Assembly (NCBI GenBank): GCA_024692185.1
Contig: JAILMV010000179.1
Location: 1-35,494, forward strand
DNA from: Bacteroidales bacterium
GTDB taxonomy: Bacteria; Bacteroidota; Bacteroidia; Bacteroidales; UBA932
Length of the DNA stretch: 35,494 nucleotides
Reading direction: 5' to 3'
The notes beneath the pieces were generated by a model. The model saw only the letters and a list, made by a program, of their open reading frames with translations, was not told the origin of the DNA and did not search any database. A program made the position numbers and the translations under genes. Shown piece by piece: positions 9,649 through 19,888 of this stretch (position 1 is the stretch's first letter; every line of letters begins with the position of its first letter).

Positions 9649-10638
9649 ATGCAACACGAACACAGAATGTTGGTTTTCAGCTGCAAAGCCTCAGAGGCCT
9701 TTGCACGGGAAGTAGTTAAGTATCTTCAGGATACGGGCGGAGCCGATGGCGAGCACATCGAGCTCGGAGCTCTCGAAGTCGACAAGTTCAGCGACGGAGA
9801 GTTTCAGCCCTCTTATCGCGACAGCGTCCGCGGAGCGACGGTGTTTCTTATCCAGAGCACCTTCCCCCCTGCAGATAATCTGATGGAACTTCTTCTCTGC
9901 ATCGATGCCGCCAAGCGCGCTTCTGCCGACAAGGTTATTGCAGTTATCCCTTATTTCGGATGGGCCCGTCAGGACCGCAAGGACCGCCCCCGCGTCAGCA
10001 TCGGGGCTAAACTGGTAGCCAATCTGCTCCGCGCAGCAGGCGCCGACCGCGTGATGACCTGCGATCTCCACGCAGATCAGATTCAGGGCTTCTTCGATAT
10101 CCCCGTGGACCACATCTACGCCAGCGGAGTGTTCGTGAAGGCCATCTCCGAATCAATGAAGTTCAAGGACCTGGCCATCGCAGCTCCCGATATGGGTGGC
10201 GCAAAGCGTGCCAACGCCTATTCCAAGTTCTTCAGCCAGCGCAGGGACTGCCCCGTGATCATCTGCCACAAGACCCGCGAGCGTGCCAACGTAGTGGCAG
10301 AAATCAAAGCAATCGGCGATGCCGATGGTAAGGATGTGGTCATAGTGGACGATATGATAGATACCGCCGGCACCCTCTGCAAGGCTGCCGATGTGCTCAA
10401 GAAACTCGGCGCAAAGACGGTCAGGGCCTGTGCAAGCCACGGCGTCCTCTCAGGCAATGCCATCCAGAGGATAGAGGATTCCGCCCTCGACGAGGTCTTC
10501 ATCACCGATACCATCCCTCATCCCGAGCTGGATCCCAACGGAAAGATCACCGTGCTCAGCATAGCTCCCGTATTCGCCAATATAATGCGCAGGGTCTATA
10601 TGTACGAGCCCGTAAGTCCTGAATTCGAAATCAAATAG
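9649..10638 (+). CDS. prs: Ribose-phosphate pyrophosphokinase
   Basis: DGEFQPSYRDSVRGATVFLIQST, IPYFGWARQDRKDRPRVSIGAKLVANLL, DLHADQIQGFFDIPVDH, VVIVDDMIDTAGTL (PRPP loop). Confidence 0.95.
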   Translation: MQHEHRMLVFSCKASEAFAREVVKYLQDTGGADGEHIELGALEVDKFSDGEFQPSYRDSVRGATVFLIQSTFPPADNLMELLLCIDAAKRASADKVIAVIPYFGWARQDRKDRPRVSIGAKLVANLLRAAGADRVMTCDLHADQIQGFFDIPVDHIYASGVFVKAISESMKFKDLAIAAPDMGGAKRANAYSKFFSQRRDCPVIICHKTRERANVVAEIKAIGDADGKDVVIVDDMIDTAGTLCKAADVLKKLGAKTVRACASHGVLSGNAIQRIEDSALDEVFITDTIPHPELDPNGKITVLSIAPVFANIMRRVYMYEPVSPEFEIK

Positions 10639-10640
10639 TC

Positions 10641-10871
10641 ATGAAGGTTTTTCTTGCTGCCATACTCCTTGTCGGAATCTGCGTCCTGCTCCTCAGCGTG
10701 GGGATCTTGATGAAACGCGGCTTCCCCCAATACGACGTTGGCAGCAACGAAAAGCTGAAAGCCCGCGGAATCACCTGCTACAAGGACGAGGACGCGAAAC
10801 TTCACCAACCCAAGGTCTGTTCCGGGAATTTTTCGGACGCCTGCAAGGATTGTAATCTCTACAAAACATGA
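10641..10871 (+). CDS. Small single-TM protein with Cys-rich C-terminus (unknown function)
   Basis: 76 aa: N-terminal TM ([21 protein letters not shown]) then C46-X13-C60-X7-C68-X2-C71. Fits tightly between prs and der (2-nt gap, 4-nt overlap). Confidence 0.75.
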   Translation: MKVFLAAILLVGICVLLLSVGILMKRGFPQYDVGSNEKLKARGITCYKDEDAKLHQPKVCSGNFSDACKDCNLYKT

Positions 10872-12178
10872 ACGGATTAGTAGCTATAGTAGGCCGGCCT
10901 AATGTCGGCAAATCTACCCTCTTCAACCGCCTGGTGGGAATGCGCCAGGCGATTGTTGACGATACTGCGGGTGTGACCCGCGACCGCCATTACGGCAAAA
11001 GCGACTGGAACGGCCGCGAATTTTCGGTGGTTGACACGGGAGGCTATACCTCCAACTCGGACGACATCTTCGAGGCAGCCATTCGTTCGCAGGTGCAGAT
11101 TGCCATCGAAGAAGCGGACGTAGTTCTCTTCATGGTGGAGGCCGCCACCGGCATCACCGACTACGATTCCGAGATAGCCGACGTGCTGCGCCGTTCCCGC
11201 AAACCTGTGATCCTCTGCGTCAACAAGGTGGATTCCGGGGAAAAGATGTACGATGCCTATGAGTTCTACAGCCTCGGCCTGGGAGAGGTCTATAGCATCT
11301 CCGCAGCCAACGGAAGCGGCACAGGTGACCTGCTGGACGCCGTGGTTAAGGCCCTTCCCGAGGAGACCGAGACCGTTGATCCCTATGCCGGCCTTCCCCG
11401 CATCGCAATCGTGGGCAAGCCTAACGTGGGCAAATCCTCCATCACAAACGCCCTGCTGGGCGAGGAGCGCAACATAGTGACCCCCATCGCCGGTACCACC
11501 CGCGATTCCATCGAGACCCACTACAACAAGTTCGGTCATGAGTTCATGCTGGTCGATACCGCCGGTATCCGCCGCAAGGGCAAAGTGAACGAGGACCTGG
11601 AATTCTACTCCGTGATGCGTTCCATCCGTGCCATCGAGCACAGCGACGTGTGCGTGCTGATGATCGACGCCACCACCGGAATGGAGGCCCAGGACATGAA
11701 TATCTTCAACCTTATCCTGCGCAACCGCAAGGCCTGTGTGCTGGTGGTCAACAAATGGGACCTTTTCGTGAAGGATTCCCAGACCCTCAAGGAGTACACG
11801 GATTCCCTCAAGTCCAGGCTGGCTCCCTTCGACGACGTGCCCATCATCTTTACCTCCGTGGTCAAGATGCAGCGCATCCAGGACGTGCTGGACGCCGTTT
11901 CCGAGGTCTATGCCAACTATAGCCAGAAGATTCCTACGGCCCGCCTGAACGAGGCCCTGCTGCCCATCATCGAGGAGACCCCTCCTCCGGCTTGGAAGGG
12001 AAAATACGTCAAGATCAAGTACATTACCCAGCTGCCTACGAAGTTCCCTTCGTTCGCATTCTTCTGCAATCTTCCGCAGTACATCAAGGAGCCTTACAAA
12101 CGCTTCCTCGAGAATCAGCTGCGCAAGAACTTCAACCTGACCGGATGCCCGGTGCAGATTTATTGCCGTCAGAAGTAG
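10868..12178 (+). CDS. der: Ribosome biogenesis GTPase Der (EngA)
   Basis: Two G domains: [15 protein letters not shown]...DDTAGVTRD and [37 protein letters not shown]-terminal KH-like domain. Confidence 0.96.
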   Translation: MNGLVAIVGRPNVGKSTLFNRLVGMRQAIVDDTAGVTRDRHYGKSDWNGREFSVVDTGGYTSNSDDIFEAAIRSQVQIAIEEADVVLFMVEAATGITDYDSEIADVLRRSRKPVILCVNKVDSGEKMYDAYEFYSLGLGEVYSISAANGSGTGDLLDAVVKALPEETETVDPYAGLPRIAIVGKPNVGKSSITNALLGEERNIVTPIAGTTRDSIETHYNKFGHEFMLVDTAGIRRKGKVNEDLEFYSVMRSIRAIEHSDVCVLMIDATTGMEAQDMNIFNLILRNRKACVLVVNKWDLFVKDSQTLKEYTDSLKSRLAPFDDVPIIFTSVVKMQRIQDVLDAVSEVYANYSQKIPTARLNEALLPIIEETPPPAWKGKYVKIKYITQLPTKFPSFAFFCNLPQYIKEPYKRFLENQLRKNFNLTGCPVQIYCRQK

Positions 12179-12184
12179 TTTCCT

Positions 12185-13291
12185 ATGTCTGCAGTGGATG
12201 AAATATCCCTGCTGGAACTGCAGGAAATGATCCGGGATGGCGTAGAAAGCGCCGTTCCGGACAAACTGTGGGTAAAGGCGGAGGTGGCATCCATCCAGGC
12301 CAGGAGCAACGGACATTGCTATCTGGAACTCTCCCAGTCCGAGGACGGGAGATTGCTCGCCAAGGCCCGTGCGGTCATCTGGAAGGGCATCTGGTTCGCC
12401 CTGCGCAAATATTTCTCCGAGGCCACCGGTAGCGAGCTCGCCGCCGGAATGCAGATACTTGCCCGGGTTCAGGCCAACTACAGCGAACTCTACGGCCTCA
12501 CCCTGGTCATCGACGAACTCGAGCCCCAGTTCACCCTCGGAGCGGCTGAGCTGGAGAAGCGCAAGACCATCGCCCGCCTCGAAGAGGAGGGGCTGATGGA
12601 GAAGCAGAAAGAGCTTTCCCTGCCGGATCTGCCCTATTCCCTGGCGGTCATCTCCGCCTCCGACGCCGCAGGCTTCGGGGACTTCTGCAGACATCTGCAG
12701 GAGAATGAATTTGGCTTCAAGTTCCGGGTAGATCTCTTTCCGGCCCTGATGCAGGGGGAGAGCGCGCCCGAGAGCATCGTGGACGCCCTGCAGGCCATAG
12801 AGGCCGCGGGAGGCTACGATGCCGCCCTGATACTCAGGGGAGGCGGTTCCCGTCTGGACCTTGCCTGCTTCGACGATTATGGCCTGGCCTTCGCCATCGC
12901 CAATTGTTCCCTGCCGGTCGTAACCGCAATCGGGCACGACCGAGACTTCAGCGTCGCCGATATGGTGGCGTACGACTATGTAAAGACTCCTACGGCCCTG
13001 GCGGACCTCTTCATCGACTGTTTCGCCGCCGAGGACGAACGCATCAGCGCCTTCAGCACCCGACTGCGCCTGGCCATCTCCGGGAAGATCTCTTCGATGG
13101 AAAACGCGGTCAGCATGCTGGAGCAGCGCATCAAGGCCGCCGACCCCAGGAACATACTGAAGCGCGGCTATTCACTGGTCACCGACGAGGCCGGAGTGGT
13201 GCTTAACTCCGCTTCCAAACTCCGCCCGGGGCAGAAGCTGAACATTCTCTTCGCCGACGGCTCCGTGCAGGCTCAAATTGTTGACTTATGA
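12185..13291 (+). CDS. xseA: Exodeoxyribonuclease VII large subunit
   Basis: LWVKAEVASIQARSNGHCYLELSQ OB-fold; LILRGGGSRLDLACFDDYGLAFAIANCSLPVVTAIGHDRDFSVADMVAYDYVKTPTALADLF. Confidence 0.93.
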   Translation: MSAVDEISLLELQEMIRDGVESAVPDKLWVKAEVASIQARSNGHCYLELSQSEDGRLLAKARAVIWKGIWFALRKYFSEATGSELAAGMQILARVQANYSELYGLTLVIDELEPQFTLGAAELEKRKTIARLEEEGLMEKQKELSLPDLPYSLAVISASDAAGFGDFCRHLQENEFGFKFRVDLFPALMQGESAPESIVDALQAIEAAGGYDAALILRGGGSRLDLACFDDYGLAFAIANCSLPVVTAIGHDRDFSVADMVAYDYVKTPTALADLFIDCFAAEDERISAFSTRLRLAISGKISSMENAVSMLEQRIKAADPRNILKRGYSLVTDEAGVVLNSASKLRPGQKLNILFADGSVQAQIVDL

Positions 13292-13473
13292 AAGAAGAAT
13301 TCGACTATAAAAAGGCCCTGGAAGAGCTTGAGGCCATCGCTAAGAAGGTAGAAGACCCTGCGACGGCCCTGGGGGACATCGACAAGATGATAGCCCGTTC
13401 CGACGCCCTCATTGCATCCTGCCGCGAGTATCTCCGTACCGTGCGGGAAAACCTGGAATCGATGCAGCAATGA
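13288..13473 (+). CDS. xseB: Exodeoxyribonuclease VII small subunit
   Basis: 61-aa ORF with FDYKKALEELEAIAKKVEDP; ATGA overlap with xseA and with the downstream gene. Confidence 0.85.
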   Translation: MKEEFDYKKALEELEAIAKKVEDPATALGDIDKMIARSDALIASCREYLRTVRENLESMQQ

Positions 13474-15473
13474 AAACTAAGAAGATATACCAGAGCGATC
13501 CTTGGCTGGAGCCCTTCAAAGGCGCCATCGAAAGGAGGAACGAAAGGCTTAGGGACGAGATTGCCCATATCCAGGGGAAGCGTCCCAGCCTGTCCGACGG
13601 CATAAACAACCATCTCTACTACGGCCTCCACAAGACTGCGGAGGGCTGGGTGTTCCGTGAGTGGGCCCCGAACGCCACCCGAATCTACCTGATAGGCCAG
13701 TTCAACAACTGGAAGAAGGCCGAAGCCTGGGCCCTCAGCCCCATAGGGAACGGCAACTGGGAAATCAAGCTCCCGGCCATGTTCCTGCGCCACGGCGAGC
13801 TCTACAAACTCTTCGTGGAATGGCCCGGAGGCGGGGCCGAAAGGATTCCCGCATACGCCACCAGGGTGGTCCAGGACCCCGATACCAAGGTGTTCAGCGC
13901 CCAGGTCTGGGACGTGGCTCCCTACGAGTGGAAGCACCGCAAGGCAGGCAAGCGCCCCAACCCCCTCATCTACGAATGCCACATAGGAATGAGCTCCGAG
14001 AAGGAGACGGTGGCATCTTTCGACGATTTCCGCACCCAGGTACTTCCCAGGGTGCACAAGCTGGGCTATGACGTGCTGCAGATAATGGCCCTGCAGGAGC
14101 ATCCCTACTACGGCTCCTTCGGCTATCAGGTCAGCAACTTCTTCGCGCTCAGCTCCCGCTTCGGCACTCCAGAGCAGTTCAAGGCCCTGGTGGACGAGGC
14201 CCATGCCCGCGGAATAGCCGTCATAATGGACATAGTGCATTCCCACGCAGTATCCAACGAAATCGAAGGCCTCGGCCGCCTGGACGGCAGGGAGGACCTC
14301 TACTTCTATCCGGGAGATGCCGGGCATCATCCCGCCTGGGGCTCCCGCTGTTTCGATTATGGCAAGGACGCGGTCAAATACTTCCTCCTTTCCAACTGCA
14401 AGTACTGGATGGAAGAGTACCATCTGGACGGTTTCCGCTTCGACGGAGTGACCTCGATGCTCTACTGGGACCACGGTCTGGGAACGGACTTCGGCAACTA
14501 CGACATCTACTTCGGACAGGGCGTGGACGAGAATGCGGTGGCCTATCTGGGGCTGGCGAACACCCTCATCCACGAGATTGATCCGGACGCCATAACCATC
14601 GCGGAAGATGTTAGCGGAATGCCCGGTCTGGCAGCGCCCATCAAGGCCGGCGGAGTCGGATTCGACTTCCGTATGGCAATGGGAATCGCCGACCACTGGA
14701 TCAAATGGATCAAGGAGAAGAGCGACGAGCAGTGGAGTCCCGGGGAGATCTGGTACGAACTCACCAACAAGCGTGCGGACGAGAAGACAGTCAGCTATGC
14801 GGAATGCCACGACCAGGCCCTGGTGGGGGACAAGACCATCATCTTCCGCCTGATCGACAAGGAGATGTACTTCTCGATGGATAAGGGTAAGCAGAACCTC
14901 ACTGTGGAGAGGGGAGTGGCCCTGCACAAGATGATACGCCTGGTCACTGCCGCCACTGCCGGGGATGGATACCTGAACTTCATGGGCAACGAATTCGGCC
15001 ATCCGGAGTGGATAGACTTCCCCAGGGAGGGAAATAACTGGAGTTATTCCCACGCCCGCAGGCTGTGGTCGATAGCCGACGATGACAAGCTTCTGTACAA
15101 GGGGCTTGAGCTTTTCGACCGCGATATGGTGCAGTTCATCCGCAAAAACAGACTGCTCAGCGATAAACCCGTGCTGCTCACCGCCGACGAGCAGAAGGGA
15201 ATACTCGTTTTCCTACGGAAAAATTGTATCTTTGCATTGAATTTCAACCCGACAAGCTCCTTCGGAGACTACGGTTTTTCGGCACCGGAAGGCAAATACG
15301 AACTAGTGTTCAGCACCGACGATGCCCTATACAACGGACAAGGCAGACTCTCGGCCGCGGAAACGCACTTCAGCATGGATGCTAAGTGCCCCAATGGCAA
15401 TCAGGAGTTTGACCATACTTTGTACCTGTATCTGCCAAGCAGATGCGCTGTCGTGTTGAAAAAAACAAAATAG
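13470..15473 (+). CDS. glgB: 1,4-alpha-glucan branching enzyme, eukaryote-like (GH13_8-type)
   Basis: CBM48-like VFREWAPNATRIYLIGQFNNW; DGFRFDGVTSMLY; SYAECHDQALVGDKTI; RGVALHKMIRLVTAATAGDGYLNFMGNEFGHPEWIDFPREGNNWSYSHARR. Confidence 0.92.
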   Translation: MKTKKIYQSDPWLEPFKGAIERRNERLRDEIAHIQGKRPSLSDGINNHLYYGLHKTAEGWVFREWAPNATRIYLIGQFNNWKKAEAWALSPIGNGNWEIKLPAMFLRHGELYKLFVEWPGGGAERIPAYATRVVQDPDTKVFSAQVWDVAPYEWKHRKAGKRPNPLIYECHIGMSSEKETVASFDDFRTQVLPRVHKLGYDVLQIMALQEHPYYGSFGYQVSNFFALSSRFGTPEQFKALVDEAHARGIAVIMDIVHSHAVSNEIEGLGRLDGREDLYFYPGDAGHHPAWGSRCFDYGKDAVKYFLLSNCKYWMEEYHLDGFRFDGVTSMLYWDHGLGTDFGNYDIYFGQGVDENAVAYLGLANTLIHEIDPDAITIAEDVSGMPGLAAPIKAGGVGFDFRMAMGIADHWIKWIKEKSDEQWSPGEIWYELTNKRADEKTVSYAECHDQALVGDKTIIFRLIDKEMYFSMDKGKQNLTVERGVALHKMIRLVTAATAGDGYLNFMGNEFGHPEWIDFPREGNNWSYSHARRLWSIADDDKLLYKGLELFDRDMVQFIRKNRLLSDKPVLLTADEQKGILVFLRKNCIFALNFNPTSSFGDYGFSAPEGKYELVFSTDDALYNGQGRLSAAETHFSMDAKCPNGNQEFDHTLYLYLPSRCAVVLKKTK

Positions 15474-15476
15474 CTT

Positions 15477-17420
15477 ATGGCGTTCTTAAAATTCAATAAA
15501 GCGGAACTCGTGAATCTCTCCTATTCCTTGAAGAGGGAGATCATCTGCGTCAACAAGACGGGAGCTTATTGCAACACCAGCATCCTGACCTGCAATACCC
15601 GCCGCTACCACGGCCTGCTCTCCGTTACCCTGGACCGTTTCGGCGGGGACAAGTACCTGCTTCTGTCCGCCATCGACGAATCCATCATCGTGAACGGCAA
15701 GCAGTTCAATCTGGGAATCCATTGCTACGGGGATATCTACGAACCCCGCGGCCATAAGTACGTGGTGGATTTCGATGCCGATCCCATCCCCTCCATCACC
15801 TACAAGGTCGGGGACATCGTCTTCCGCAAATCCCTGCTGCTCCTTTCCGACAGCGACCGCCTGCTCGTCAAATACGAACTCCTGGAGAGCCCAGCAGAGG
15901 CCGAAGTCATCTTCAAGCCTTTCCTGGCCTTCCGCAACATACACGCCCTTACCGCCAAGAACGACGAGGCCAACCAGGGCTATTCACCGGTAGAGAACGG
16001 AGCAAAGTTCCGGATGTATTCCAACTTCCCCGACCTGGTGCTCCAGCTCTCTTCGCCCTCAGCCGTCTATAAGCACAATCCCGAATGGTACTTCGGCCTT
16101 ACCTACTCCGACGAATACCGCCGCGGCTTCGATTGCAAGGAGGATCTTTTCGTGCCCGGCAGCTTCAGCCTGAAGATGGGCAAGGGGGATTCCGTGGTGA
16201 TGTCCGCATCCCTCAAGGAAGAGAACCCCGGCTACTTCAAGCGCTGCTTCGCCAGGGCCTACGAGAAAGCCCCGGTCATCGACAACTACCGCGACTTGCT
16301 TGCCAGGTGGGCGAACCTTTTCATCTGCAACCATAACGGCCGCAAGCGCGTTACCGCCGGCTTCTCCTGGATGTACACCGGACTTCTGCGCGAGACCCTC
16401 ATCTCCCTTCCCGGTCTCACCCTCTATGCCAACGGGGACACCAAGACCTTCGAGGAAGTGCTGGACAACCTGATAGCCGACGAGCAGGAACGCCTGTTCC
16501 GCCGCACCACCCAGGTCGAGGCCCCGCTGCTGCTTACCACTGCCCTGCAGAGCTACATCGACTACGGAGTATCTCCTTCGAAGGTGTGGAAGAAGTACGG
16601 CGTGATAGTGCGCGGCATACTCGAAAGCTATCTGCCCGGCTGCCGCCGCGAGGTTACCATGCATCCCAACGGCCTGCTTTGGGCCCAGATGGACAATATG
16701 GCCCTCAGCTGGATGAACGCCTACGTGAACGGAGTTCCGGTCACCGAGCGTGCCGGATACCAGGTGGAGACCAACGCCCTCTGGTACAACAGCATCTGCT
16801 TTGCGGTGGATATGGAATGCAAATACGGCTCGGCCGCTTCCTTCGTGAAAGAATGGACAGCCATACGCGACCTCGTGAAAGAGAACTTCTGCAAGACCTT
16901 CTGGAACGAGAGCAAGGGCTTCCTGGCCGACTATGTGGACAATAACGGACAGAACATGGATGTCCGTCCCAATCAGCTGATAGCCATCTGGGTCAAGAAT
17001 TCTCCTGTTGACGAAGAACTCCATCCTTCAGTTTTCAAGGTGGTGTCCGCCGAACTGGAGACTTCCAGGGGCATACGCACCCTCTCGCCCCGCGACGCCA
17101 AGTACCGCAACGTGTACGAGGGCTCGCAGGTGGACAGGGATCTGGCCTACCATCAGGGGAGCACGAGGCCCTTCCTGCTGGAGTACTATGTGTCGATAGG
17201 CTACCGCGTCATCGGTCCCAGCTTCCGCAAGAAAGCCGAATGGCTCTGCGAAGGCTTGTACGAGGACCTGAACAAGCACGGCGTGGCGGCGTTCAGCGAA
17301 CTTTACGACGGAGATCCCCCGCAGGAACCGCACGGAGCCATAGCATCTGCGCTCAGCACCGCTGCACTCCTGGCGGTCAACCATATAACTGACAAATATT
17401 CCAAGGAGGAAAAGAAATGA
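15477..17420 (+). CDS. Amylo-alpha-1,6-glucosidase / glycogen debranching enzyme-like (GH133-type)
   Basis: NTRRYHGLL motif, bacterial GDE N-domain, VTAGFSWMYTGLLRETLISLPGLTL, QVETNALWYNSICF, FSELYDGDPPQEPHGAIASALS. Confidence 0.85.
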   Translation: MAFLKFNKAELVNLSYSLKREIICVNKTGAYCNTSILTCNTRRYHGLLSVTLDRFGGDKYLLLSAIDESIIVNGKQFNLGIHCYGDIYEPRGHKYVVDFDADPIPSITYKVGDIVFRKSLLLLSDSDRLLVKYELLESPAEAEVIFKPFLAFRNIHALTAKNDEANQGYSPVENGAKFRMYSNFPDLVLQLSSPSAVYKHNPEWYFGLTYSDEYRRGFDCKEDLFVPGSFSLKMGKGDSVVMSASLKEENPGYFKRCFARAYEKAPVIDNYRDLLARWANLFICNHNGRKRVTAGFSWMYTGLLRETLISLPGLTLYANGDTKTFEEVLDNLIADEQERLFRRTTQVEAPLLLTTALQSYIDYGVSPSKVWKKYGVIVRGILESYLPGCRREVTMHPNGLLWAQMDNMALSWMNAYVNGVPVTERAGYQVETNALWYNSICFAVDMECKYGSAASFVKEWTAIRDLVKENFCKTFWNESKGFLADYVDNNGQNMDVRPNQLIAIWVKNSPVDEELHPSVFKVVSAELETSRGIRTLSPRDAKYRNVYEGSQVDRDLAYHQGSTRPFLLEYYVSIGYRVIGPSFRKKAEWLCEGLYEDLNKHGVAAFSELYDGDPPQEPHGAIASALSTAALLAVNHITDKYSKEEKK

Positions 17421-18709
17421 GAGTTCTGATGTTCGGATGGGAGTTTCCCCCGCACATTGCGGGAGGGCTCGGGACTGCCTGCGAAGGCATTGTCAAAGGT
17501 CTAGCCTACAATGGGGTGGAGAGCATTTTCGTGATGCCCTCTGCCAGCGGTGACGAAGACCAGACTGCGACCCGCATCATCAATGCGAGCGACGTGGCGG
17601 TGGAGAATTTCACCGGCACGGTGGATGAGTTCCTGGACAAGGTGAAATTCATCCACATCGATTCGAACCTGATTCCCTATGCCGATCCAGAAGAATTCTC
17701 CAAGATAGTCGAAGATGAGCGGGCCCGCCAGGTAAAGGACTTCCGCATCAGCTTCGGACAGAAATACAAGTTCTCCGGAAAATACGGGGCCAACCTCCTG
17801 GAAGAGGTGGCCAGGTATGCCATGGTGGGCGGAACTATAGCAATGCAGCACAAGGATGAGTTCGACGTCATCCACGCTCACGACTGGCTAACCTACCTTG
17901 CCGGCATCGCCGCCAAGGAACTCACCGGAAAACCGCTGGTGGTGCATGTACACGCCACCTCCTTCGACCGCGGGACCGACGATATGGTCGATTCCCGCGT
18001 ATATGCCATCGAACGCCGTGGCATGGAAGCCGCCGACAGGGTAGTGACCGTCAGCGACCTCACCCGCGGCATCGTCATAAACAAATACGGCATCGATCCT
18101 TCCAAGGTCGTGACCGTGCATAACGCCGTGGACTTCAGCGGGCGCGAGAACCTGCAGGTAGAACGCGGCGTAAGGGACAAAGTAGTGACTTTCCTCGGGC
18201 GTATCACCTTCCAGAAAGGTCCTGAGTACTTCATCGAGGCGGCCGCCAAGGTGCTGAAGCGCACCAAGGGCGTACGTTTCGTGATGGCCGGCAGCGGGGA
18301 CATGATGAACCGCGCCATCAGGATGGTCGCCCGGCTGGGGATATCCGACCGCTTCCACTTCACCGGCTTCCTCCGCGGAGCCGACGTGCAGAAGATGTTT
18401 GCGCTGTCGGATGTCTATATAATGCCTTCGGTATCCGAGCCTTTCGGCATCTCGCCCCTCGAGGCAATGCGTACCGGAGTGCCTTCCATCATCTCGCACC
18501 AGAGCGGCGCCGCCGAAGTGCTGCGCTACGCCCTTAAGGTGGACTTCTGGGATGTCGACGCAATGGCCGACGACATCTATGCCCTTCTTACCTATCCCGC
18601 CCTTTCCCGCTTTGCGGCTTCGCAGGGATACGACGAAGTGAACGAGCTCAAGTGGAACAACGCCACAGCCAAGCTCAAGAAAGTTTATGAATCAGTCTTA
18701 GCCCAGTAG
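17417..18709 (+). CDS. Glycogen synthase-like GT4 glycosyltransferase
   Basis: FGWEFPPHIAGGLGTACEG, VIHAHDWLTY, TVSDLTRGI, LGRITFQKGPEYFIEAA, EPFGISPLEAMRTGVPSI (EX7E). Confidence 0.88.
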   Translation: MRVLMFGWEFPPHIAGGLGTACEGIVKGLAYNGVESIFVMPSASGDEDQTATRIINASDVAVENFTGTVDEFLDKVKFIHIDSNLIPYADPEEFSKIVEDERARQVKDFRISFGQKYKFSGKYGANLLEEVARYAMVGGTIAMQHKDEFDVIHAHDWLTYLAGIAAKELTGKPLVVHVHATSFDRGTDDMVDSRVYAIERRGMEAADRVVTVSDLTRGIVINKYGIDPSKVVTVHNAVDFSGRENLQVERGVRDKVVTFLGRITFQKGPEYFIEAAAKVLKRTKGVRFVMAGSGDMMNRAIRMVARLGISDRFHFTGFLRGADVQKMFALSDVYIMPSVSEPFGISPLEAMRTGVPSIISHQSGAAEVLRYALKVDFWDVDAMADDIYALLTYPALSRFAASQGYDEVNELKWNNATAKLKKVYESVLAQ

Positions 18710-18712
18710 CAT

Positions 18713-19888
18713 ATGAAAAAGCTTTGTTTCTATTTCCAGATACATCAGCCTGACCGCCTCCGCGTCTTCAGGTTCTTCGACATCGGAAAGGATTCCCATT
18801 ATTACGATGACTTCGTGAACCGCACCATACTGCGGCGCATCTCCTCGAAGTGCTATCTCCCCATGAACGACCTTCTGCTGAAGGCGATCCAGGAGAGCAA
18901 AGGCAAGTTCAAAGTGGCCTTCTCCATTACGGGAAGCGCTCTTGAGCAGTTCGAGCGCTATGCACCGGAGGTCATCGACAGCTTCCGGGCTCTTGCCGCG
19001 ACCGGCAACGTAGAGTTCCTCTGCGAGACCTGCAACCACTCCCTCTCCTCCCTCAAGAGCGAGAACGAGTTCCGTCATCAGGTGCTCAAGCACAAGGCTA
19101 CGATCGAACGCTACTTCGGGCTGACTCCCGTGACCTTCCGCAACACCGAGCTCATCTATTCCGACTCCATCGGAAAGACGGTCTATGATCTTGGCTTCAA
19201 GACCATACTCACCGAAGGCGCCCGCCACATACTCGGCTGGAAGAGCCCCAACTACATCTACAACAACGATGCAAAATCCTCGCAGAAACTGCTTCTGCGC
19301 AACTATATGCTCAGCGACGACATTGCATTCCGCTTTGCCGGCTCCGGCCTCACGGCCGAGCAGTTCGCAGCCAAGGTCAACGCCGAAGAGGGCGATATAG
19401 TGAACCTCTTCATGGACTACGAGACCTTCGGCGAGCACCAGAGTGCCGAGACTGGTATCTTCGACTTCATGCGCGCCCTCCCCAAGGCCGCGCTGGATGC
19501 AGGAATCAAGTTCGTGACCCCTTCCGAGGCGGCCTCCGGCATAAAGAGCATCGGCGGCCTCAGCGTGCCTCAGCCCATTTCCTGGGCAGATGAGGAGCGC
19601 GACGTTACTGCCTGGCTCGGAAACGAACTCCAGCAGGATGCCTTCAACAAGCTCTACTCCCTGGTGGAAAAACTTTCGATTATCGACAATGCCGACCTGT
19701 GGGCCGATTTCGGCCGTCTGCAGGAAAGCGACCATTTCTATTATATGTGCACCAAGTTCTTCTCGGATGGCGACGTGCACAAGTATTTTAACCCCTATGA
19801 CACTCCGTACGAAGCATTCATCAACTATATGAACGTACTCAGTGACTTCATTATCAGAGTAAACGACGAATATGCAACAAAACATTGA
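18713..19888 (+). CDS. GH57-family alpha-amylase/glucanotransferase-like
   Basis: CFYFQIHQPDRL (GH57 motif 1), TFRNTELIYSD (nucleophile-region Glu), LFMDYETFGEHQ (acid-region Asp). Confidence 0.9.
   Translation: MKKLCFYFQIHQPDRLRVFRFFDIGKDSHYYDDFVNRTILRRISSKCYLPMNDLLLKAIQESKGKFKVAFSITGSALEQFERYAPEVIDSFRALAATGNVEFLCETCNHSLSSLKSENEFRHQVLKHKATIERYFGLTPVTFRNTELIYSDSIGKTVYDLGFKTILTEGARHILGWKSPNYIYNNDAKSSQKLLLRNYMLSDDIAFRFAGSGLTAEQFAAKVNAEEGDIVNLFMDYETFGEHQSAETGIFDFMRALPKAALDAGIKFVTPSEAASGIKSIGGLSVPQPISWADEERDVTAWLGNELQQDAFNKLYSLVEKLSIIDNADLWADFGRLQESDHFYYMCTKFFSDGDVHKYFNPYDTPYEAFINYMNVLSDFIIRVNDEYATKH

Noticed and set aside
15227-15234. TATCTTTG box inside glgB, followed by GCA, resembling a promoter -7
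   Set aside because: It lies within the conserved coding motif (RKNCIFALNF), has no -33 at N19-21, and is about 240 nt from the next gene; probably coincidental.
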